A stretch of DNA of 64,000 bases from Bacillota bacterium (GCA_021783135.1 JAJXUE010000008.1:1-64000); one strand, 5' to 3'. Positions 51,510 to 62,274 are shown, counted from the first letter of the stretch. Notes: generated by a model from the letters alone, not told the origin. Translations and numbers: made by a program.

Positions 51510-52092
51510 TAACTACGACTCCTTCACCTACAACCTAGTCCAATATTTAGGCGAGTTAGGCCAGGATATCCGCGTATATCGCAATGACAAAATCACTTTG
51601 GCGGAAATTGCCGCGCTCCGTCCCGACCACATCGTAATTTCACCCGGACCCTGTACCCCTAATGAAGCAGGAATTTCTTTGGACGTAATCCGGCGCTTCG
51701 CGGGGGAAGTCCCTTTGCTGGGCGTGTGTTTAGGTCACCAGTCCATCGGACAGGTATTTGGCGGTGAGGTTGTGCGGGCTCCGCGCTTGATGCATGGCAA
51801 GACTTCCTCCATCCAGCATGACGGACGCACCATCTTTCGCGGCTTACCCAATCCATTTACTGCCACGCGTTACCATTCCCTGATCGTACGTAAAGAATCA
51901 CTGCCGGACTGTCTGGAAATCAGCGCCACTACTGATCAGGGTGAAATAATGGGCTTACGCCATAAACAACTGGTCGTCGAAGGTGTCCAATTCCATCCGG
52001 AAAGTATTCTGACCGAAGCAGGTAAAGATCTGCTGCGCAATTTTTTGGCTACCACTGAGGCCGTGCGCGAAATTACGCCAACCACAGTGTAA
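51493..52092 (+). CDS. trpG: Anthranilate synthase glutamine amidotransferase
   Basis: 199 residues. Class I amidotransferase: '[14 protein letters not shown]', nucleophile Cys in '[12 protein letters not shown]', His/Glu in 'VQFHPES'. The TTG at 51493 lies seven bases after AGGAGGGG, inside the end of trpE; the ATG at 51502 is an alternative. May also serve folate synthesis (pabA) as in Bacillus. Confidence 0.94.
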   Translation: MLLMIDNYDSFTYNLVQYLGELGQDIRVYRNDKITLAEIAALRPDHIVISPGPCTPNEAGISLDVIRRFAGEVPLLGVCLGHQSIGQVFGGEVVRAPRLMHGKTSSIQHDGRTIFRGLPNPFTATRYHSLIVRKESLPDCLEISATTDQGEIMGLRHKQLVVEGVQFHPESILTEAGKDLLRNFLATTEAVREITPTTV

Positions 52093-52139
52093 AACCCAGT
52101 GTAACCCCAGATGAGTAAAGTTGAGAGGAGACGAGCACA

Positions 52140-53195
52140 ATGGAAATACGTCAGGCCATTGCCCAAGTAGCAGGCGGCCAAAGCTTGTCGGAGTTACAAG
52201 CTGAGGCAGTTATGGATCACATTATGCAGGGCGAAGCGACCCCGGCCCAAATCGCAGCCTTATTGGTTGCTTTGCGTATGAAACAAGAAACGGTGGAGGA
52301 GATTGCCGGCTTGGCACGCGGGATGCGCCGTGCCGCCCTGCAAGTAGAGCTGCCCGGTATGGAGTTAATCGACACCTGTGGGACAGGTGGTGACGGAGCC
52401 GGTACCTTTAATATTTCTACCACTGCCGCGTTTGTCGCTGCCGGGGCGGGTTTAAGGGTGGCAAAACACGGCAACCGTTTTGCCTCTAGCCAGTGCGGGA
52501 GTGCCGATGTATTGGAAGCGCTGGGTATTAACGTTAATCTGCCCCCGGCTGAGGTGGCCAAATGCATCGAACAAGTAGGAATTGGATTCCTGTTTGCCTT
52601 GGTGCATCACCTGGCGATGCGACATGTAATTGGTCCGCGGCGTGAAATCGGGATGCGCACCGTGTTTAACCTCTTAGGACCGCTGACCAATCCCGCCACG
52701 GCGTCTTACCAGGTGGTCGGGGTATTTGAGCCTAATCTGACCGAAACTATCGCCGCTGTTTTACACCGGTTGGGTACACGGCGTGCCATGGTAGTACATG
52801 GTGGCGACGGTTTAGATGAAATTTCCATTACGGCTCCGACTAAGGTCAGTGAACTCAAGCACGGAACTATTGCCACATACCAATTAGACCCGCGCGATTA
52901 CGGCATGCAGCTTGTGTCAGGCTCGGAAATCAAGGGCGGCGATGCGCTGACAAATGCTGGGATTACGCGTGCAATATTAACCGGTGAGCAAGGCCCACGC
53001 CGTGACATCGTGGTCTTAAACGCTGCTGCGGCCATCTATACGGGTCGAGGCAACATCAGTTTCAGTGAGGCTATTACTATCGCGACCCAAACACTTGATT
53101 CCGGCGCAGCCTTAGCCAAATTGGAAGCGATGGCTAAGTTGACCACATTATTAGGAGAGAGTAACCATGATCCTAGACAAGATTGTGCAAGTTAA
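52140..53195 (+). CDS. trpD: Anthranilate phosphoribosyltransferase
   Basis: 351 residues. PRPP-binding 'DTCGTGGDGAGTFNIST' and 'AKHGNRFASSQCGSADVLEALG', then 'GPRREIGMRTVFNLLGPL'. Transfers phosphoribosyl to anthranilate. Ends 29 nt inside trpC. Confidence 0.96.
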   Translation: MEIRQAIAQVAGGQSLSELQAEAVMDHIMQGEATPAQIAALLVALRMKQETVEEIAGLARGMRRAALQVELPGMELIDTCGTGGDGAGTFNISTTAAFVAAGAGLRVAKHGNRFASSQCGSADVLEALGINVNLPPAEVAKCIEQVGIGFLFALVHHLAMRHVIGPRREIGMRTVFNLLGPLTNPATASYQVVGVFEPNLTETIAAVLHRLGTRRAMVVHGGDGLDEISITAPTKVSELKHGTIATYQLDPRDYGMQLVSGSEIKGGDALTNAGITRAILTGEQGPRRDIVVLNAAAAIYTGRGNISFSEAITIATQTLDSGAALAKLEAMAKLTTLLGESNHDPRQDCAS

Positions 53196-53952
53196 ATATG
53201 CTGAAGTTGCCGAACGCCAAGTAAAAGTCCCTCAGGTCGAATTATTGGCACGTGTGGCTGGGTTACCGATAACGCGCGACTTTAAGGCCGCAATTGCCGG
53301 CAAGGAGTCCGTAAGTCTGATCGCCGAAGTCAAACAGGCCTCCCCGTCAAAAGGCCTGATTTGCCGGGACTTTGATCCTGTCCGTTTGGCCGGGCAATAC
53401 CACGCCGGCGGCGCCGCGGCGATTTCTGTCCTAACAGATGAACAGTTCTTTCGGGGCTCCTTGGATTTTCTTAGTCTAATTCGCGCCAAGGTCGCCTTGC
53501 CGCTCCTGCGCAAAGACTTTGTTATCGACTCGTACCAGATCGTTGAAGCCCGGGCTGCAGGCGCGGATGCTCTGTTGCTGATTGCGCGTATCCTTGCACC
53601 CAGTCAATTGCAAGAATTCATAAGTCAGGCAGCGGAGCTGGGTTTAGCAGCCTTAGTAGAGGTGCATGATGAACAGGAGTTAGCGCAAAGTATTGCTGCC
53701 GGGGCCACAATTATCGGTATCAACAATCGAGACCTGGCGACGTTTAATACGGATTTGGCAGTTACGCTGCGTCTGGCGCAAGCGGTACCGCTCGGATATG
53801 TGCTGGTCAGCGAGAGCGGCATCCATGCCGCGCAGGATGTTAAACGAATGCAGGCAGCAGGTATAGATGCAGTACTTGTAGGTGAAGCTCTGGCCAAAGC
53901 GGATAATGTGGTCGAGGCTACCGAGCAAATGGTTTTAGGAGGCAAAAGTTAA
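53167..53952 (+). CDS. trpC: Indole-3-glycerol phosphate synthase
   Basis: 261 residues. TIM barrel with 'LIAEVKQASPSKGLI' (catalytic Lys/Glu), 'LRKDFVIDSYQIVEARAAGADA', 'IGINNRDLATF' and 'SESGI'. Overlap with trpD and GGAGAG before ATG indicate coupling. Confidence 0.96.
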   Translation: MILDKIVQVKYAEVAERQVKVPQVELLARVAGLPITRDFKAAIAGKESVSLIAEVKQASPSKGLICRDFDPVRLAGQYHAGGAAAISVLTDEQFFRGSLDFLSLIRAKVALPLLRKDFVIDSYQIVEARAAGADALLLIARILAPSQLQEFISQAAELGLAALVEVHDEQELAQSIAAGATIIGINNRDLATFNTDLAVTLRLAQAVPLGYVLVSESGIHAAQDVKRMQAAGIDAVLVGEALAKADNVVEATEQMVLGGKS

Positions 53953-53956
53953 CGAA

Positions 53957-54583
53957 ATGACGAGAGTTAAGATTTGCGGCATTAGAACATTGGAAGCTGC
54001 TCATACGGCAGTGGAAGCGGGAGCCTACGCGTTAGGTTTTGTCTTCGCTCCCAGTCCGCGGCGCATCAATCCGGAACTGGCGCGCGAGATCATCTTGAGT
54101 TTGCCGCCATTTGTGAGTAAAGTGGGCGTTTTTGTCAATGAACCGCGCTACAGTGTCGAGGAACTGGCTACCTTTTGTAAGCTGGATGTATTGCAATTTC
54201 ACGGCGAGGAAACGCCGGAATACTGTCGCAAGTGGAGCTATCAGATCATCAAGGGTTTTGCAGTTGATCACGCCTGGCAACCGGAAGTATTAGCGCAATA
54301 TGAAGCAGATGCATTTTTACTGGATACCAAGGTAGCGGGTGCCACTGGCGGGACAGGCCAAAGTTTCGATTGGAACTTAGCTTTGCCGGCTAAGGCATAC
54401 GGAAAACCGCTTATTCTGGCCGGGGGCTTAAACCCGGCTAATGTAGCCCGTGCGATTGACCTGGTGCATCCCTATGCAGTGGATGTGAGCAGCGGGGTGG
54501 AGCTAGAAGGCAGTAAGGATAATGCGTTGATTCGTCAATTTATTACTGCAACCAACTTATCACAGCAACAAGGAGGAATTTAG
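53957..54583 (+). CDS. trpF: Phosphoribosylanthranilate isomerase
   Basis: 208 residues. 'VKICGIRTLEAA' with catalytic Cys, 'LQFHGEET', 'FLLDTKVAGATGGTGQSFDW' and 'VDVSSGVE' define TrpF. Four bases after trpC. Confidence 0.95.
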   Translation: MTRVKICGIRTLEAAHTAVEAGAYALGFVFAPSPRRINPELAREIILSLPPFVSKVGVFVNEPRYSVEELATFCKLDVLQFHGEETPEYCRKWSYQIIKGFAVDHAWQPEVLAQYEADAFLLDTKVAGATGGTGQSFDWNLALPAKAYGKPLILAGGLNPANVARAIDLVHPYAVDVSSGVELEGSKDNALIRQFITATNLSQQQGGI

Positions 54584-55771
54584 ATGAGCTTGCCTGATGA
54601 GCGGGGACGCTTTGGTGATTTCGGAGGTATGTATGTGCCGGAAACCCTGATGCCGGCGCTGGAAGAATTAGCGGATGCCTATGCCAAGGCCAAAAACGAT
54701 CCTCTGTTTCAAGCAGAGTACCTCACGTATTTACGCGACTATGTTGGCAGACCATCTCTGCTTTATAATGCGGAACGCTTAACGCAGCACTTAGGCGGCG
54801 CTCAGATTTTTTTAAAACGCGAAGATCTCAACCACACCGGTGCACACAAGATTAATAATACCATCGGTCAGATTCTGTTAGCCAAACGCATGGGCAAAAC
54901 CAGAGTAATTGCGGAAACCGGAGCGGGTCAGCATGGCGTGGCTACGGCAACCGCGTGTGCTCTGTTCGGCCTCAAATGTGAGGTTTATATGGGTGAGGAA
55001 GACATCCGCCGTCAGGAACTTAATGTGTTTCGGATGCGCTTGCTCGGCGCCAAAGTAATCTCGGTTACCTCCGGCAGTAAAACCTTAAAAGATGCCATCA
55101 ATGAGGCATTTCGGGACTGGGTTACTAATGTGGGCGACACCTTTTATTGTTTCGGTACGGCGGCCGGTCCGCATCCCTATCCTGCTATAGTACGTGACTT
55201 CCAATGTATAATTGGGACTGAAACCAAGGAGCAAGCGCTGCAAAGACTGGGCAGACTGCCGGATTGCTTGGTTGCCTGCGTCGGTGGCGGCAGTAACGCC
55301 ATCGGCATGTTTCATCCCTTTATCGCGGATACTCAAGTTCGCTTGATTGGAGTCGAGGCGGGAGGACGCGGCATTGATAGTGGCGCCCACGCCGCAACCT
55401 TAACCGCCGGCAATACCGGGGTGTTGCACGGTTCGCTAAGTTACGTTTTGCAAAACAAAGACGGGCAGATTACGGCGACGCACTCAGTATCTGCCGGTCT
55501 AGATTATCCCGGCGTGGGACCGGAGCATAGTTGGCTTAAAGATAGCGGGCGGGCTGAATATGTAGCGGTTACGGATGAGGAAGCTCTGGACGCTTGTCGT
55601 TTGCTGTCAGAAACCGAAGGAATTATTCCCGCGTTGGAGAGCGCTCACGCTGTCGCCTATGCAGCCAAGCTGGCTCCTTCTTTGCCGTCCACCCAGGTTG
55701 TGGTGGTCAATTTGTCCGGACGTGGCGACAAAGACGTCCAGACCATTGCTCAACTATTGGAGGTGGAGTAA
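54584..55771 (+). CDS. trpB: Tryptophan synthase beta chain
   Basis: 395 residues. PLP Lys in '[18 protein letters not shown]', '[14 protein letters not shown]', phosphate loop '[10 protein letters not shown]' and '[11 protein letters not shown]' are classic TrpB1. Starts directly after the trpF stop with AAGGAGGAATT. Confidence 0.97.
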   Translation: MSLPDERGRFGDFGGMYVPETLMPALEELADAYAKAKNDPLFQAEYLTYLRDYVGRPSLLYNAERLTQHLGGAQIFLKREDLNHTGAHKINNTIGQILLAKRMGKTRVIAETGAGQHGVATATACALFGLKCEVYMGEEDIRRQELNVFRMRLLGAKVISVTSGSKTLKDAINEAFRDWVTNVGDTFYCFGTAAGPHPYPAIVRDFQCIIGTETKEQALQRLGRLPDCLVACVGGGSNAIGMFHPFIADTQVRLIGVEAGGRGIDSGAHAATLTAGNTGVLHGSLSYVLQNKDGQITATHSVSAGLDYPGVGPEHSWLKDSGRAEYVAVTDEEALDACRLLSETEGIIPALESAHAVAYAAKLAPSLPSTQVVVVNLSGRGDKDVQTIAQLLEVE

Positions 55772-55772
55772 A

Positions 55773-56588
55773 ATGGAGCTTAGGGTCAAAAATAGGATTG
55801 ATAGCATGTTCGGCGCTTTAGCCGCTAAGCACGAAAAGGCCTTGATAACTTATATCATGGCCGGGGATCCGGACTTGCCTACCACGGAAATGTTGGTAAA
55901 AACCCTTGCTGCCGGTGGCGCAGACCTAATTGAGTTGGGCGTACCTTTTTCGGACCCGGTGGCAGACGGCTTAGCCATTCAACGCGCGGGCCAACGTTCG
56001 CTCGAAGCCGGAGCAAGTTTGCAGGCTATCTTGGACTTGGTGCGCAGCCTGCGTCAGGATACTGAGGTTCCTTTGGTCCTTATGAGCTATTACAATCCGA
56101 TTTTACAATATGGTTTGGCTGAATTTGCCGCTCAGGCTGCCCTTGTCGGGGTTGATGGTGTAATTGTGCCGGATCTCCCTCTGGAAGAAAGTGTAACTCT
56201 GGCCGAGTTGCTTGCGGCGCGCGGGGCGTATTTAGTTCCTCTTTTGGCACCAACCAGCACTGCAGCCAAAATTGCTAAAGTTGCCGCGCAAGCCGGTGGT
56301 TTCGTCTACTGTGTTTCTTTGACAGGTGTGACCGGAACCAGAACGGAATTGCCGCTCAATGTGGGTGAATTTTTAGCCCGAGTTCGTGAGAGAGTACCGC
56401 GCCCGCTGGCAGTCGGTTTTGGCATTGCAACCCCGGAACAGGCACGCCAGTTGAGCAGTTACACCGATGGTGTAATTGTCGGCAGCGCTATTGTGAATCT
56501 AATTGAACAATATGGCGCAGACAAGGCGTTATTGCATACAAAAATTAAACAGTTTGTGGCAAACCTAAAAGCAGGGCTTAAAGCTTAA
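55773..56588 (+). CDS. trpA: Tryptophan synthase alpha chain
   Basis: 271 residues from ATG at 55773, with GGAGGTGGAG in the trpB end; the ORF-track start lies deep in trpB and is wrong. 'LIELGVPFSDPVADG' (catalytic Glu/Asp), 'PDLPLEE', 'VYCVSLTGVTG' and 'GFGIATPEQ' identify TrpA. Confidence 0.95.
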   Translation: MELRVKNRIDSMFGALAAKHEKALITYIMAGDPDLPTTEMLVKTLAAGGADLIELGVPFSDPVADGLAIQRAGQRSLEAGASLQAILDLVRSLRQDTEVPLVLMSYYNPILQYGLAEFAAQAALVGVDGVIVPDLPLEESVTLAELLAARGAYLVPLLAPTSTAAKIAKVAAQAGGFVYCVSLTGVTGTRTELPLNVGEFLARVRERVPRPLAVGFGIATPEQARQLSSYTDGVIVGSAIVNLIEQYGADKALLHTKIKQFVANLKAGLKA

Positions 56589-56645
56589 TTGCCCTTGGGT
56601 ACACTATCAACAGCTCAAGCAGCTTGAGATCGAGGAGGGACAGTA

Positions 56646-57461
56646 ATGAAAACATTGAAATACGCAAGACTTGCGGAGCATGACCACACAGTTGTGAGCG
56701 TTGGTTCTGTATTAATCGGCGGTCCTTCCATTCCTGTCATGGCCGGTCCTTGTGCTGTGGAAAGCAGGGAACAGCTGTTATCAGTCGCCATCAGTCTGAA
56801 AGATTTAGGCGCATCGTTGCTGCGCGGCGGTGCGTTCAAACCGCGCACATCACCGTATGCGTTTCGGGGTCTGGCCGAAGAAGGCCTTAAGATGTTGGCG
56901 GAAGCCAGGGAACTTACCGGCTTGCCGATTGTCACCGAAGTGATGGATGCCAGAGACGTAGAACTCGTTGCCCGCTATGCTGATATGCTGCAAATCGGCA
57001 GCCGCAATATGCAGAATTTTACTTTGCTGCAGGCAGTGGGAGATGTCGCTAAGCCTGTTTTACTCAAACGTGGTTTGTCCGCAACGCTCGAAGAATGGCT
57101 AATGGCTGCGGAATATATTTTGGCTACCGGTAATCCGCAAGTGGTATTGTGTGAACGCGGTATTCGCACCTTTGAGACTTGGACGCGAAATACCGTCGAT
57201 ATCACGGCGATTCCGGCAGTGAAGGAACTGTCGCATCTGCCGATTATCCTTGACCCCAGTCACGGCACAGGCCGCTGGAAGATGGTTGCGCCGGTAGCCA
57301 AGGCCGCAATTGCCGCAGGAGCGGATGGTTTACTGATTGAAGTTCACCCTGACCCTGACTGTGCTTTAAGTGATGGTCCGCAATCCTTAACACCGGAGAA
57401 CTTTCACACCCTGATGCAGGAACTAAAACCGTTGGCGAAGGCAGTCGGCCGTATCATCTAG
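56646..57461 (+). CDS. aroF: DAHP synthase, type I-beta, without N-terminal regulatory domain
   Basis: 271 residues. '[14 protein letters not shown]', '[15 protein letters not shown]', '[13 protein letters not shown]', 'LLKRGLS', '[11 protein letters not shown]' are DAHP synthase signatures. Only 25 residues precede the barrel, so the ferredoxin-like feedback domain of its paralogue at 58849 is absent. At the end of the trp operon it probably supplies chorismate under Trp control without Tyr/Phe feedback. Ribosome site CGAGGAGGG. Confidence 0.93.
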   Translation: MKTLKYARLAEHDHTVVSVGSVLIGGPSIPVMAGPCAVESREQLLSVAISLKDLGASLLRGGAFKPRTSPYAFRGLAEEGLKMLAEARELTGLPIVTEVMDARDVELVARYADMLQIGSRNMQNFTLLQAVGDVAKPVLLKRGLSATLEEWLMAAEYILATGNPQVVLCERGIRTFETWTRNTVDITAIPAVKELSHLPIILDPSHGTGRWKMVAPVAKAAIAAGADGLLIEVHPDPDCALSDGPQSLTPENFHTLMQELKPLAKAVGRII

Positions 57462-57485
57462 GTCCGCTTTTTGGTAGCAAAGGGA

Positions 57486-57514
57486 TTGTCAGCCGCATAT
57501 AACTATGGTATTAT
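57486..57514 (+). promoter_or_regulatory. Promoter upstream of hisC leader
   Basis: TTGTCA-17 bp-TATTAT. Starts a transcript that reads through the UAG array. Confidence 0.78.
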
Positions 57515-57530
57515 CTAACTTAATTATTGG

Positions 57531-57655
57531 TAGGTAGGGGCTTGGCCCACGGTAGAATGGTAGTATGGATTTTGGAGTTAAAAACTTATGTAGGATGGTA
57601 GTACGGTAGGGACAGGTGAGATTTTAGGGCGCCCTTATACCGGGGCGTCTTTATT
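57531..57655 (+). promoter_or_regulatory. hisC leader: eight UAG triplets with 8-nt period blocks and terminator
   Basis: UAG at 57531, 57535, 57553, 57561, 57591, 57599, 57607 and 57625; the runs 57553/57561 and 57591/57599/57607 have an exact 8-nt period with ggUAGnaYgg context. The last UAG sits at the foot of a terminator (AGGGCGCCCU / GGGGCGUCUU, 57626-57651), followed by TTATTTAT. It shares its motif with the hutP leader and differs from the 5-nt TRAP array. HutP is the obvious candidate ligand. Confidence 0.72.
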
Positions 57656-57681
57656 TATAGGCAAAAAGAGGAGGAAAGGCT

Positions 57682-58773
57682 GTGCTAAGTAAGGTAAGAC
57701 CGAGTGTCGAGAACCTGGCAGTTTATGTACCGGGCAAACCGATTGAAGAGGTCCAGCGCGAACTTGGTTTGACGCAGGTCATCAAGTTGGCTTCCAATGA
57801 AAACCCGTGGGGCCCGTCACCCCGGGCTTTGCAAGCGATAAGTAAGGCGTTAAGTGAAATCTATCTTTACCCTGATGCCAATGCCCAGGACTTAAAAGAG
57901 TCGCTGGGAAGTGAACTCGCAGTTGATGCCAATCAAATCATTATTGGTAATGGCTCGGAAGAAATTGTGCAAATGATTGCCAAAACCTTCGTCGATCCAG
58001 GCGATGAGGTCGTTATGGCAGCGCCCAGTTTTCCACGCTATCAAACTGTCACCGAGATGATGGCGGGTATATCGCGAGAGGTAATGCTGGTCGATTACCG
58101 CCACGACTTATTGACGATGGCGCAGCAAATCACGTCGCGCACCAAAGTGATTTTTGTTTGCAACCCCAATAATCCGACAGGTACCATTGTAACTGAAACG
58201 GAGCTAGATGAATTTATGCGCCAGGTTCCGGCGGATATTCTCGTAGTATTTGATGAAGCCTACTATGAGTATGTTGCAGATCCAAGCTTCGTCAGCGGGC
58301 TTAAATATCTTAAGGACGGACGGCGCGTTTTGATTCTGCGTACCTTTTCCAAAGCATATGGGCTGGCTGGCCTGCGCTTAGGATATGGCATCGGCGATGC
58401 CGCTGTTATCGACATGTTGAATCGGGTGCGTGAACCATTTAACGGTAATCTGTTGGCTCAAGTTGCCGCTCAGGCTGCTTGGCTGGATAAAGAGCATTTG
58501 CAACAGGTGCTGCAAAACACTGCCGCCGGACTGCAACAGCTGACGCAAGGCCTGGCACGTTTAGGACTGCAGGCGATACCTTCGCATACCAACTTTTTCC
58601 TTGTAGATGTCGGCCAGCCCAGCCCAGAAGTGTTCCAGGCTTTGCTTAGGCAAGGAATCATTATCCGACCGGGACATCTCTTTGGCTATGCTAACGCAAT
58701 TCGGGTTACGGTTGGCACAACAGAGCAAAACCAAGCCTTTTTGCAGGCTTTAACCGGCATTTTGCGACGCTAA
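57682..58773 (+). CDS. hisC: Histidinol-phosphate/aromatic aminotransferase
   Basis: 363 residues, GTG start after AGAGGAGGAAAGG. Fold-type I PLP enzyme: 'LASNENPWGPSP', 'GNGSEEIVQM', 'NPNNPTG', PLP Lys in 'RTFSKAYGLAGLRLGYG'. In this cluster it likely also transaminates phenylpyruvate and hydroxyphenylpyruvate for Phe/Tyr, as in Bacillus, while serving His synthesis. That dual role makes a His- or aromatic-sensing leader plausible. Confidence 0.94.
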   Translation: MLSKVRPSVENLAVYVPGKPIEEVQRELGLTQVIKLASNENPWGPSPRALQAISKALSEIYLYPDANAQDLKESLGSELAVDANQIIIGNGSEEIVQMIAKTFVDPGDEVVMAAPSFPRYQTVTEMMAGISREVMLVDYRHDLLTMAQQITSRTKVIFVCNPNNPTGTIVTETELDEFMRQVPADILVVFDEAYYEYVADPSFVSGLKYLKDGRRVLILRTFSKAYGLAGLRLGYGIGDAAVIDMLNRVREPFNGNLLAQVAAQAAWLDKEHLQQVLQNTAAGLQQLTQGLARLGLQAIPSHTNFFLVDVGQPSPEVFQALLRQGIIIRPGHLFGYANAIRVTVGTTEQNQAFLQALTGILRR

Positions 58774-58848
58774 CCACGGAATTAACTGAAAACCCGATCG
58801 TAAACCTAATTGTAACCTGATCGCAAACCTGATAAGGAGGACAAACTT

Positions 58849-59865
58849 ATGATTATTGTCATGCAGCACGGGGCTACCCCGGAACAAATTGCGGAGGTAA
58901 CCGATCGCTTAGAGCAAGACGGTTTCAAAATTCACCTTTCGGAAGGGGTAGAAAAGACAATTATCGGCGCTGTCGGAGACAAGTCGCGTCTTGACGCTAT
59001 GTCCCTGGAAGCATACCCGGCAGTGGAAAAGGTCATTCCAGTACTCAAGCCATATAAACTGGCGGGACGCGAATTTCACCCGCATGATACTGTAATTAAT
59101 GTAGGAAATTTGACAATTGGCGGGGATACCCTTCAGGTTATGGCAGGCCCGTGTGCAGTTGAGAGTAGAGACCAGATTTTGCAGACCGCCCGGGCGGTAA
59201 AGGCCGCAGGCGCTACAATTTTACGCGGGGGAGCCTTCAAACCACGCACTTCACCTTATGCTTTCCAAGGGCTAGAGGAAGAAGGGCTCAAACTTTTGGC
59301 CGAAGCGCGGGAAGAGACCGGTCTTTTGATCATAACGGAAGTTGTCGATCCCCGCGATGTAACCTTGGTGGCCTCGTATGCAGATATTTTGCAAATTGGT
59401 GCGCGAAATATGCAGAATTTCTTGCTCTTGCGCGAGGTAGCCAAACTCAGTAAGCCTGTAATGCTGAAACGAGGACCTTCCGCCACCTTTGAAGAGTGGA
59501 TTATGGCCGCTGAATATATCATGGCCGGCGGTAACTATGATGTCATGTTCTGTGAGCGCGGTATTCGCACGTTTGAAAACTATACCCGTAATACGCTTGA
59601 TCTAAGTGCAGTGCCTGTCTTAAAAAGCTTGTCACACCTTCCGGTCGTAGTTGACCCGAGTCATGGAACTGGTCGCTGGGATTTGGTGCAACCGATGTCG
59701 CGTGCGGCGGTAGCAGCCGGGGCAGACGCTTTGATCATCGAAGTGCATCCGGAACCGGCCAAAGCTATGTCCGACGGACCCCAATCCCTCACCCCAGATA
59801 ATTTTACGAGCCTCATGGCTGACTTGCGTCAGATTGTCCAAGTCACCGGCCGAAGCTTGGCCTAG
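58849..59865 (+). CDS. aroF: DAHP synthase, type I-beta, with N-terminal regulatory domain
   Basis: 338 residues. Residues 1-70 form the ferredoxin-like regulatory domain of Thermotoga-type enzymes ('[21 protein letters not shown]'), which binds Tyr/Phe for feedback. The barrel follows with '[14 protein letters not shown]', '[14 protein letters not shown]', '[10 protein letters not shown]' and '[11 protein letters not shown]'. Second DAHP synthase in 3 kb. Strong ribosome site AAGGAGGAC. Confidence 0.95.
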   Translation: MIIVMQHGATPEQIAEVTDRLEQDGFKIHLSEGVEKTIIGAVGDKSRLDAMSLEAYPAVEKVIPVLKPYKLAGREFHPHDTVINVGNLTIGGDTLQVMAGPCAVESRDQILQTARAVKAAGATILRGGAFKPRTSPYAFQGLEEEGLKLLAEAREETGLLIITEVVDPRDVTLVASYADILQIGARNMQNFLLLREVAKLSKPVMLKRGPSATFEEWIMAAEYIMAGGNYDVMFCERGIRTFENYTRNTLDLSAVPVLKSLSHLPVVVDPSHGTGRWDLVQPMSRAAVAAGADALIIEVHPEPAKAMSDGPQSLTPDNFTSLMADLRQIVQVTGRSLA

Positions 59866-59875
59866 GGGGTTGCGG

Positions 59876-60961
59876 GTGGAAATCAAGCGTGTAACCATTG
59901 TTGGCTTGGGTTTGATTGGGGGCTCATTAGGCCGGGCGATGGTCAAATTAGGCTATGACGTGACAGCAGTCGATCAAGATCAGGCTGCTTTGGATAAAGG
60001 TGTTGCACTTGGTGCTGCCTGCCGCGGAACTCGGGATTTGGCGGACGGGATCACCAACGCCCAACTAATTTTTCTAGCAGTACCGGTGGGGTCCGCCGTA
60101 GATATTCTACGCCAGATGACCGACTTCTTGCCGCCTGATATCATTGTAACTGACGTCGGCAGTGTAAAATCCGAAATTGTGCATTTAGCCGAGGAACTGG
60201 TCGATGGGCAAGTCAATTTCGTGGGTGGTCACCCTATGGCGGGGACCGAACACAGCGGGATTGATGGAGCGGACCCACTGTTATTTGTTAATGCCTACTA
60301 CGTCTTAACACCCGGTGCCAAATGTTCCGGCTCGGCGGTAGAAGTTGTAGCGGACATTGTCCGCAAGCTGGGGGCGTTTCCGGTCATTATGGATGCCTTA
60401 ATTCACGATCGGGCTGTAGCGACGCTCAGCCACTTGCCGCACTTGTTGGCCGTAGCCTTGGCCCAGACGGCCGGAACTTTGGAGCTTAAACAGCCGGGCA
60501 GTATTAAATTGGCGGCAGGCAGCTTTCGCGACGGCACCAGAGTAGTCGCCAGCAGCCCAGTGATGTGGCAAGATATTTGTGTGGCCAACCAACCAATGAT
60601 TTTGGAAGCGCTGCAAACCTTTCGCCACACACTAGCGGAATTAGAACGGGCCGTTGTGGCTAAGGACGGCGCAGCCATCGCTAACGCATTTATCGCCGCC
60701 GGTAAGGTTAAGCAGACTTCAACCCATAAGTTTGGGGAGGAAATTGCGGAGCTCGCAGTGAGTATTCCTGATGCCCCCGGTGCTTTGGGCCAATTGGCTC
60801 AAGCCTTAGGCTGCGCCGGCATTAATATAGTCGGCATTGAAATTTTGCACAGCCGTGAAGGGTTGCCTGGCAGCGTAGTGTTGAGCTTTCAAGATAAAGA
60901 TACAGCTGATGCGGCCTCGACTGTCATCAACTCCCTTCATATTCCGGTACAAGCTAGGTAA
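59876..60961 (+). CDS. tyrA: Prephenate dehydrogenase with ACT domain
   Basis: 361 residues from GTG at 59876, with GGGGG six bases upstream; the ORF-track start overlaps aroF. NAD motif '[11 protein letters not shown]', then '[10 protein letters not shown]', '[16 protein letters not shown]' and '[12 protein letters not shown]'. A C-terminal ACT domain ('[19 protein letters not shown]') probably binds Tyr. Converts prephenate to hydroxyphenylpyruvate. Confidence 0.95.
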   Translation: MEIKRVTIVGLGLIGGSLGRAMVKLGYDVTAVDQDQAALDKGVALGAACRGTRDLADGITNAQLIFLAVPVGSAVDILRQMTDFLPPDIIVTDVGSVKSEIVHLAEELVDGQVNFVGGHPMAGTEHSGIDGADPLLFVNAYYVLTPGAKCSGSAVEVVADIVRKLGAFPVIMDALIHDRAVATLSHLPHLLAVALAQTAGTLELKQPGSIKLAAGSFRDGTRVVASSPVMWQDICVANQPMILEALQTFRHTLAELERAVVAKDGAAIANAFIAAGKVKQTSTHKFGEEIAELAVSIPDAPGALGQLAQALGCAGINIVGIEILHSREGLPGSVVLSFQDKDTADAASTVINSLHIPVQAR

Positions 60962-60972
60962 AGGAGCAGGTT

Positions 60973-62262
60973 ATGGATATTGTAATCAACCCCGCGGCAA
61001 AACTGTCCGGCCAATTGAGTGTTCCCGGCGATAAGTCAATTTCGCACCGAGCCGTGATGCTGGGCGCTTTAGCCGAAGGAGTTACCGAAATCGAAGGGTT
61101 CTTACCGGGGGCAGACTGTCTGAGTACTGTGGCCTGTGTGCGACAATTGGGCATAACAATTGACAATATCGGCCCGGAACACCTAAGGGTATATGGTCAG
61201 GGGCTACACGGTTTGCAGGAACCGGAGGACGTGCTTAACGTAGGTAATTCAGGTACCACGCTGCGCTTATTGTTAGGCATACTGGCCGGCCAAAATTTCG
61301 TCAGCATGTTAACCGGTGATAGTACAATCCGGCGGCGACCGATGGCTCGGATTACGGTTCCCCTGCAGCAGATGGGAGCGACGATTGTCGGGCGGGAGCG
61401 GGGTAAATTGGCCCCGTTAGCCGTCAACGGCGGCAATTTGCACGCCATCAACTATGTAAGTCCGGTGGCGAGTGCTCAGGTTAAAAGCGGCATCTTGCTC
61501 GCCGGCTTATATGCTGAAGGTGTTACCAGTGTCCAAGAACCCTATGTCTCGCGGGATCATACTGAAAGGATGCTGCGTGCTTTCGGAGCCAATGTCGTAA
61601 GCGAAGCTAATACGGTAAGTGTTTATCCCGGACGAATGCTGAAGGGACAAAAGGTGCAAGTGCCAGGAGATATTTCCTCTGCGGCATTCTTTTTGGTTGC
61701 CGGTTCAATCATCGGGCAAGGTGAAATTTGTGTGCAAAATGTGGGGGTTAATCCAACGCGTGACGGCATTATAACAGCACTCAGGGCTATGGGGGCGGAC
61801 ATCCGGCTTACCAACGAGCGAGAAGTTTCCGGCGAAAAACTGGCCGATTTGGTGGTCACACCAGCTGCATTACGCGGCATTCAAATCGGTGGGGAATTAA
61901 TCCCACGGCTCATTGACGAAATTCCGATTTTAGCTGTCGCGGCAGCCTTGGCGCAGGGGACCACCGAGATTCGCGATGCAGCAGAACTTAAAGTCAAAGA
62001 AACCAACCGGATTGCGGCAGTGGCTAGGGAGTTGGCCAAATTTGGGGTTAACGTTGAGGAACTCCCGGACGGCATGCGGATTCACGGGGGGAGCAAATTG
62101 CACGGAGCAGAGGTCGATACCTATGGGGACCATCGCATGGCCATGGCGATGAGCATCGCCGCCTTAGCTGCGAGTGGAAGCTCACTTATCAAGGCTGCAG
62201 ATGTCGCCGATGTATCCTTTCCCGGGTTTTACCGTTGTCTTGCCGATTTGCAGCAAAACTAA
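60973..62262 (+). CDS. aroA: EPSP synthase
   Basis: 429 residues. '[19 protein letters not shown]' near the N-terminus, '[14 protein letters not shown]', 'RRRPMARI', '[11 protein letters not shown]' and '[15 protein letters not shown]' define the enzyme, with Ala-type class II active-site features likely ('GNSGTT'). Makes 5-enolpyruvylshikimate 3-phosphate. Eleven bases after tyrA. Confidence 0.96.
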   Translation: MDIVINPAAKLSGQLSVPGDKSISHRAVMLGALAEGVTEIEGFLPGADCLSTVACVRQLGITIDNIGPEHLRVYGQGLHGLQEPEDVLNVGNSGTTLRLLLGILAGQNFVSMLTGDSTIRRRPMARITVPLQQMGATIVGRERGKLAPLAVNGGNLHAINYVSPVASAQVKSGILLAGLYAEGVTSVQEPYVSRDHTERMLRAFGANVVSEANTVSVYPGRMLKGQKVQVPGDISSAAFFLVAGSIIGQGEICVQNVGVNPTRDGIITALRAMGADIRLTNEREVSGEKLADLVVTPAALRGIQIGGELIPRLIDEIPILAVAAALAQGTTEIRDAAELKVKETNRIAAVARELAKFGVNVEELPDGMRIHGGSKLHGAEVDTYGDHRMAMAMSIAALAASGSSLIKAADVADVSFPGFYRCLADLQQN

Positions 62263-62274
62263 CACGCTGTATTT

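Noticed and set aside
55575-55772. Extended N-terminus of trpA in the ORF track
   Set aside because: The extra residues are an out-of-frame read of trpB; the ATG at 55773 has a good ribosome site and matches TrpA length.
57531-57655. Reading the hisC leader as a TRAP site
   Set aside because: Triplets are almost all UAG and spaced by five bases, whereas TRAP needs two- to three-base spacers as seen in the trp leader.
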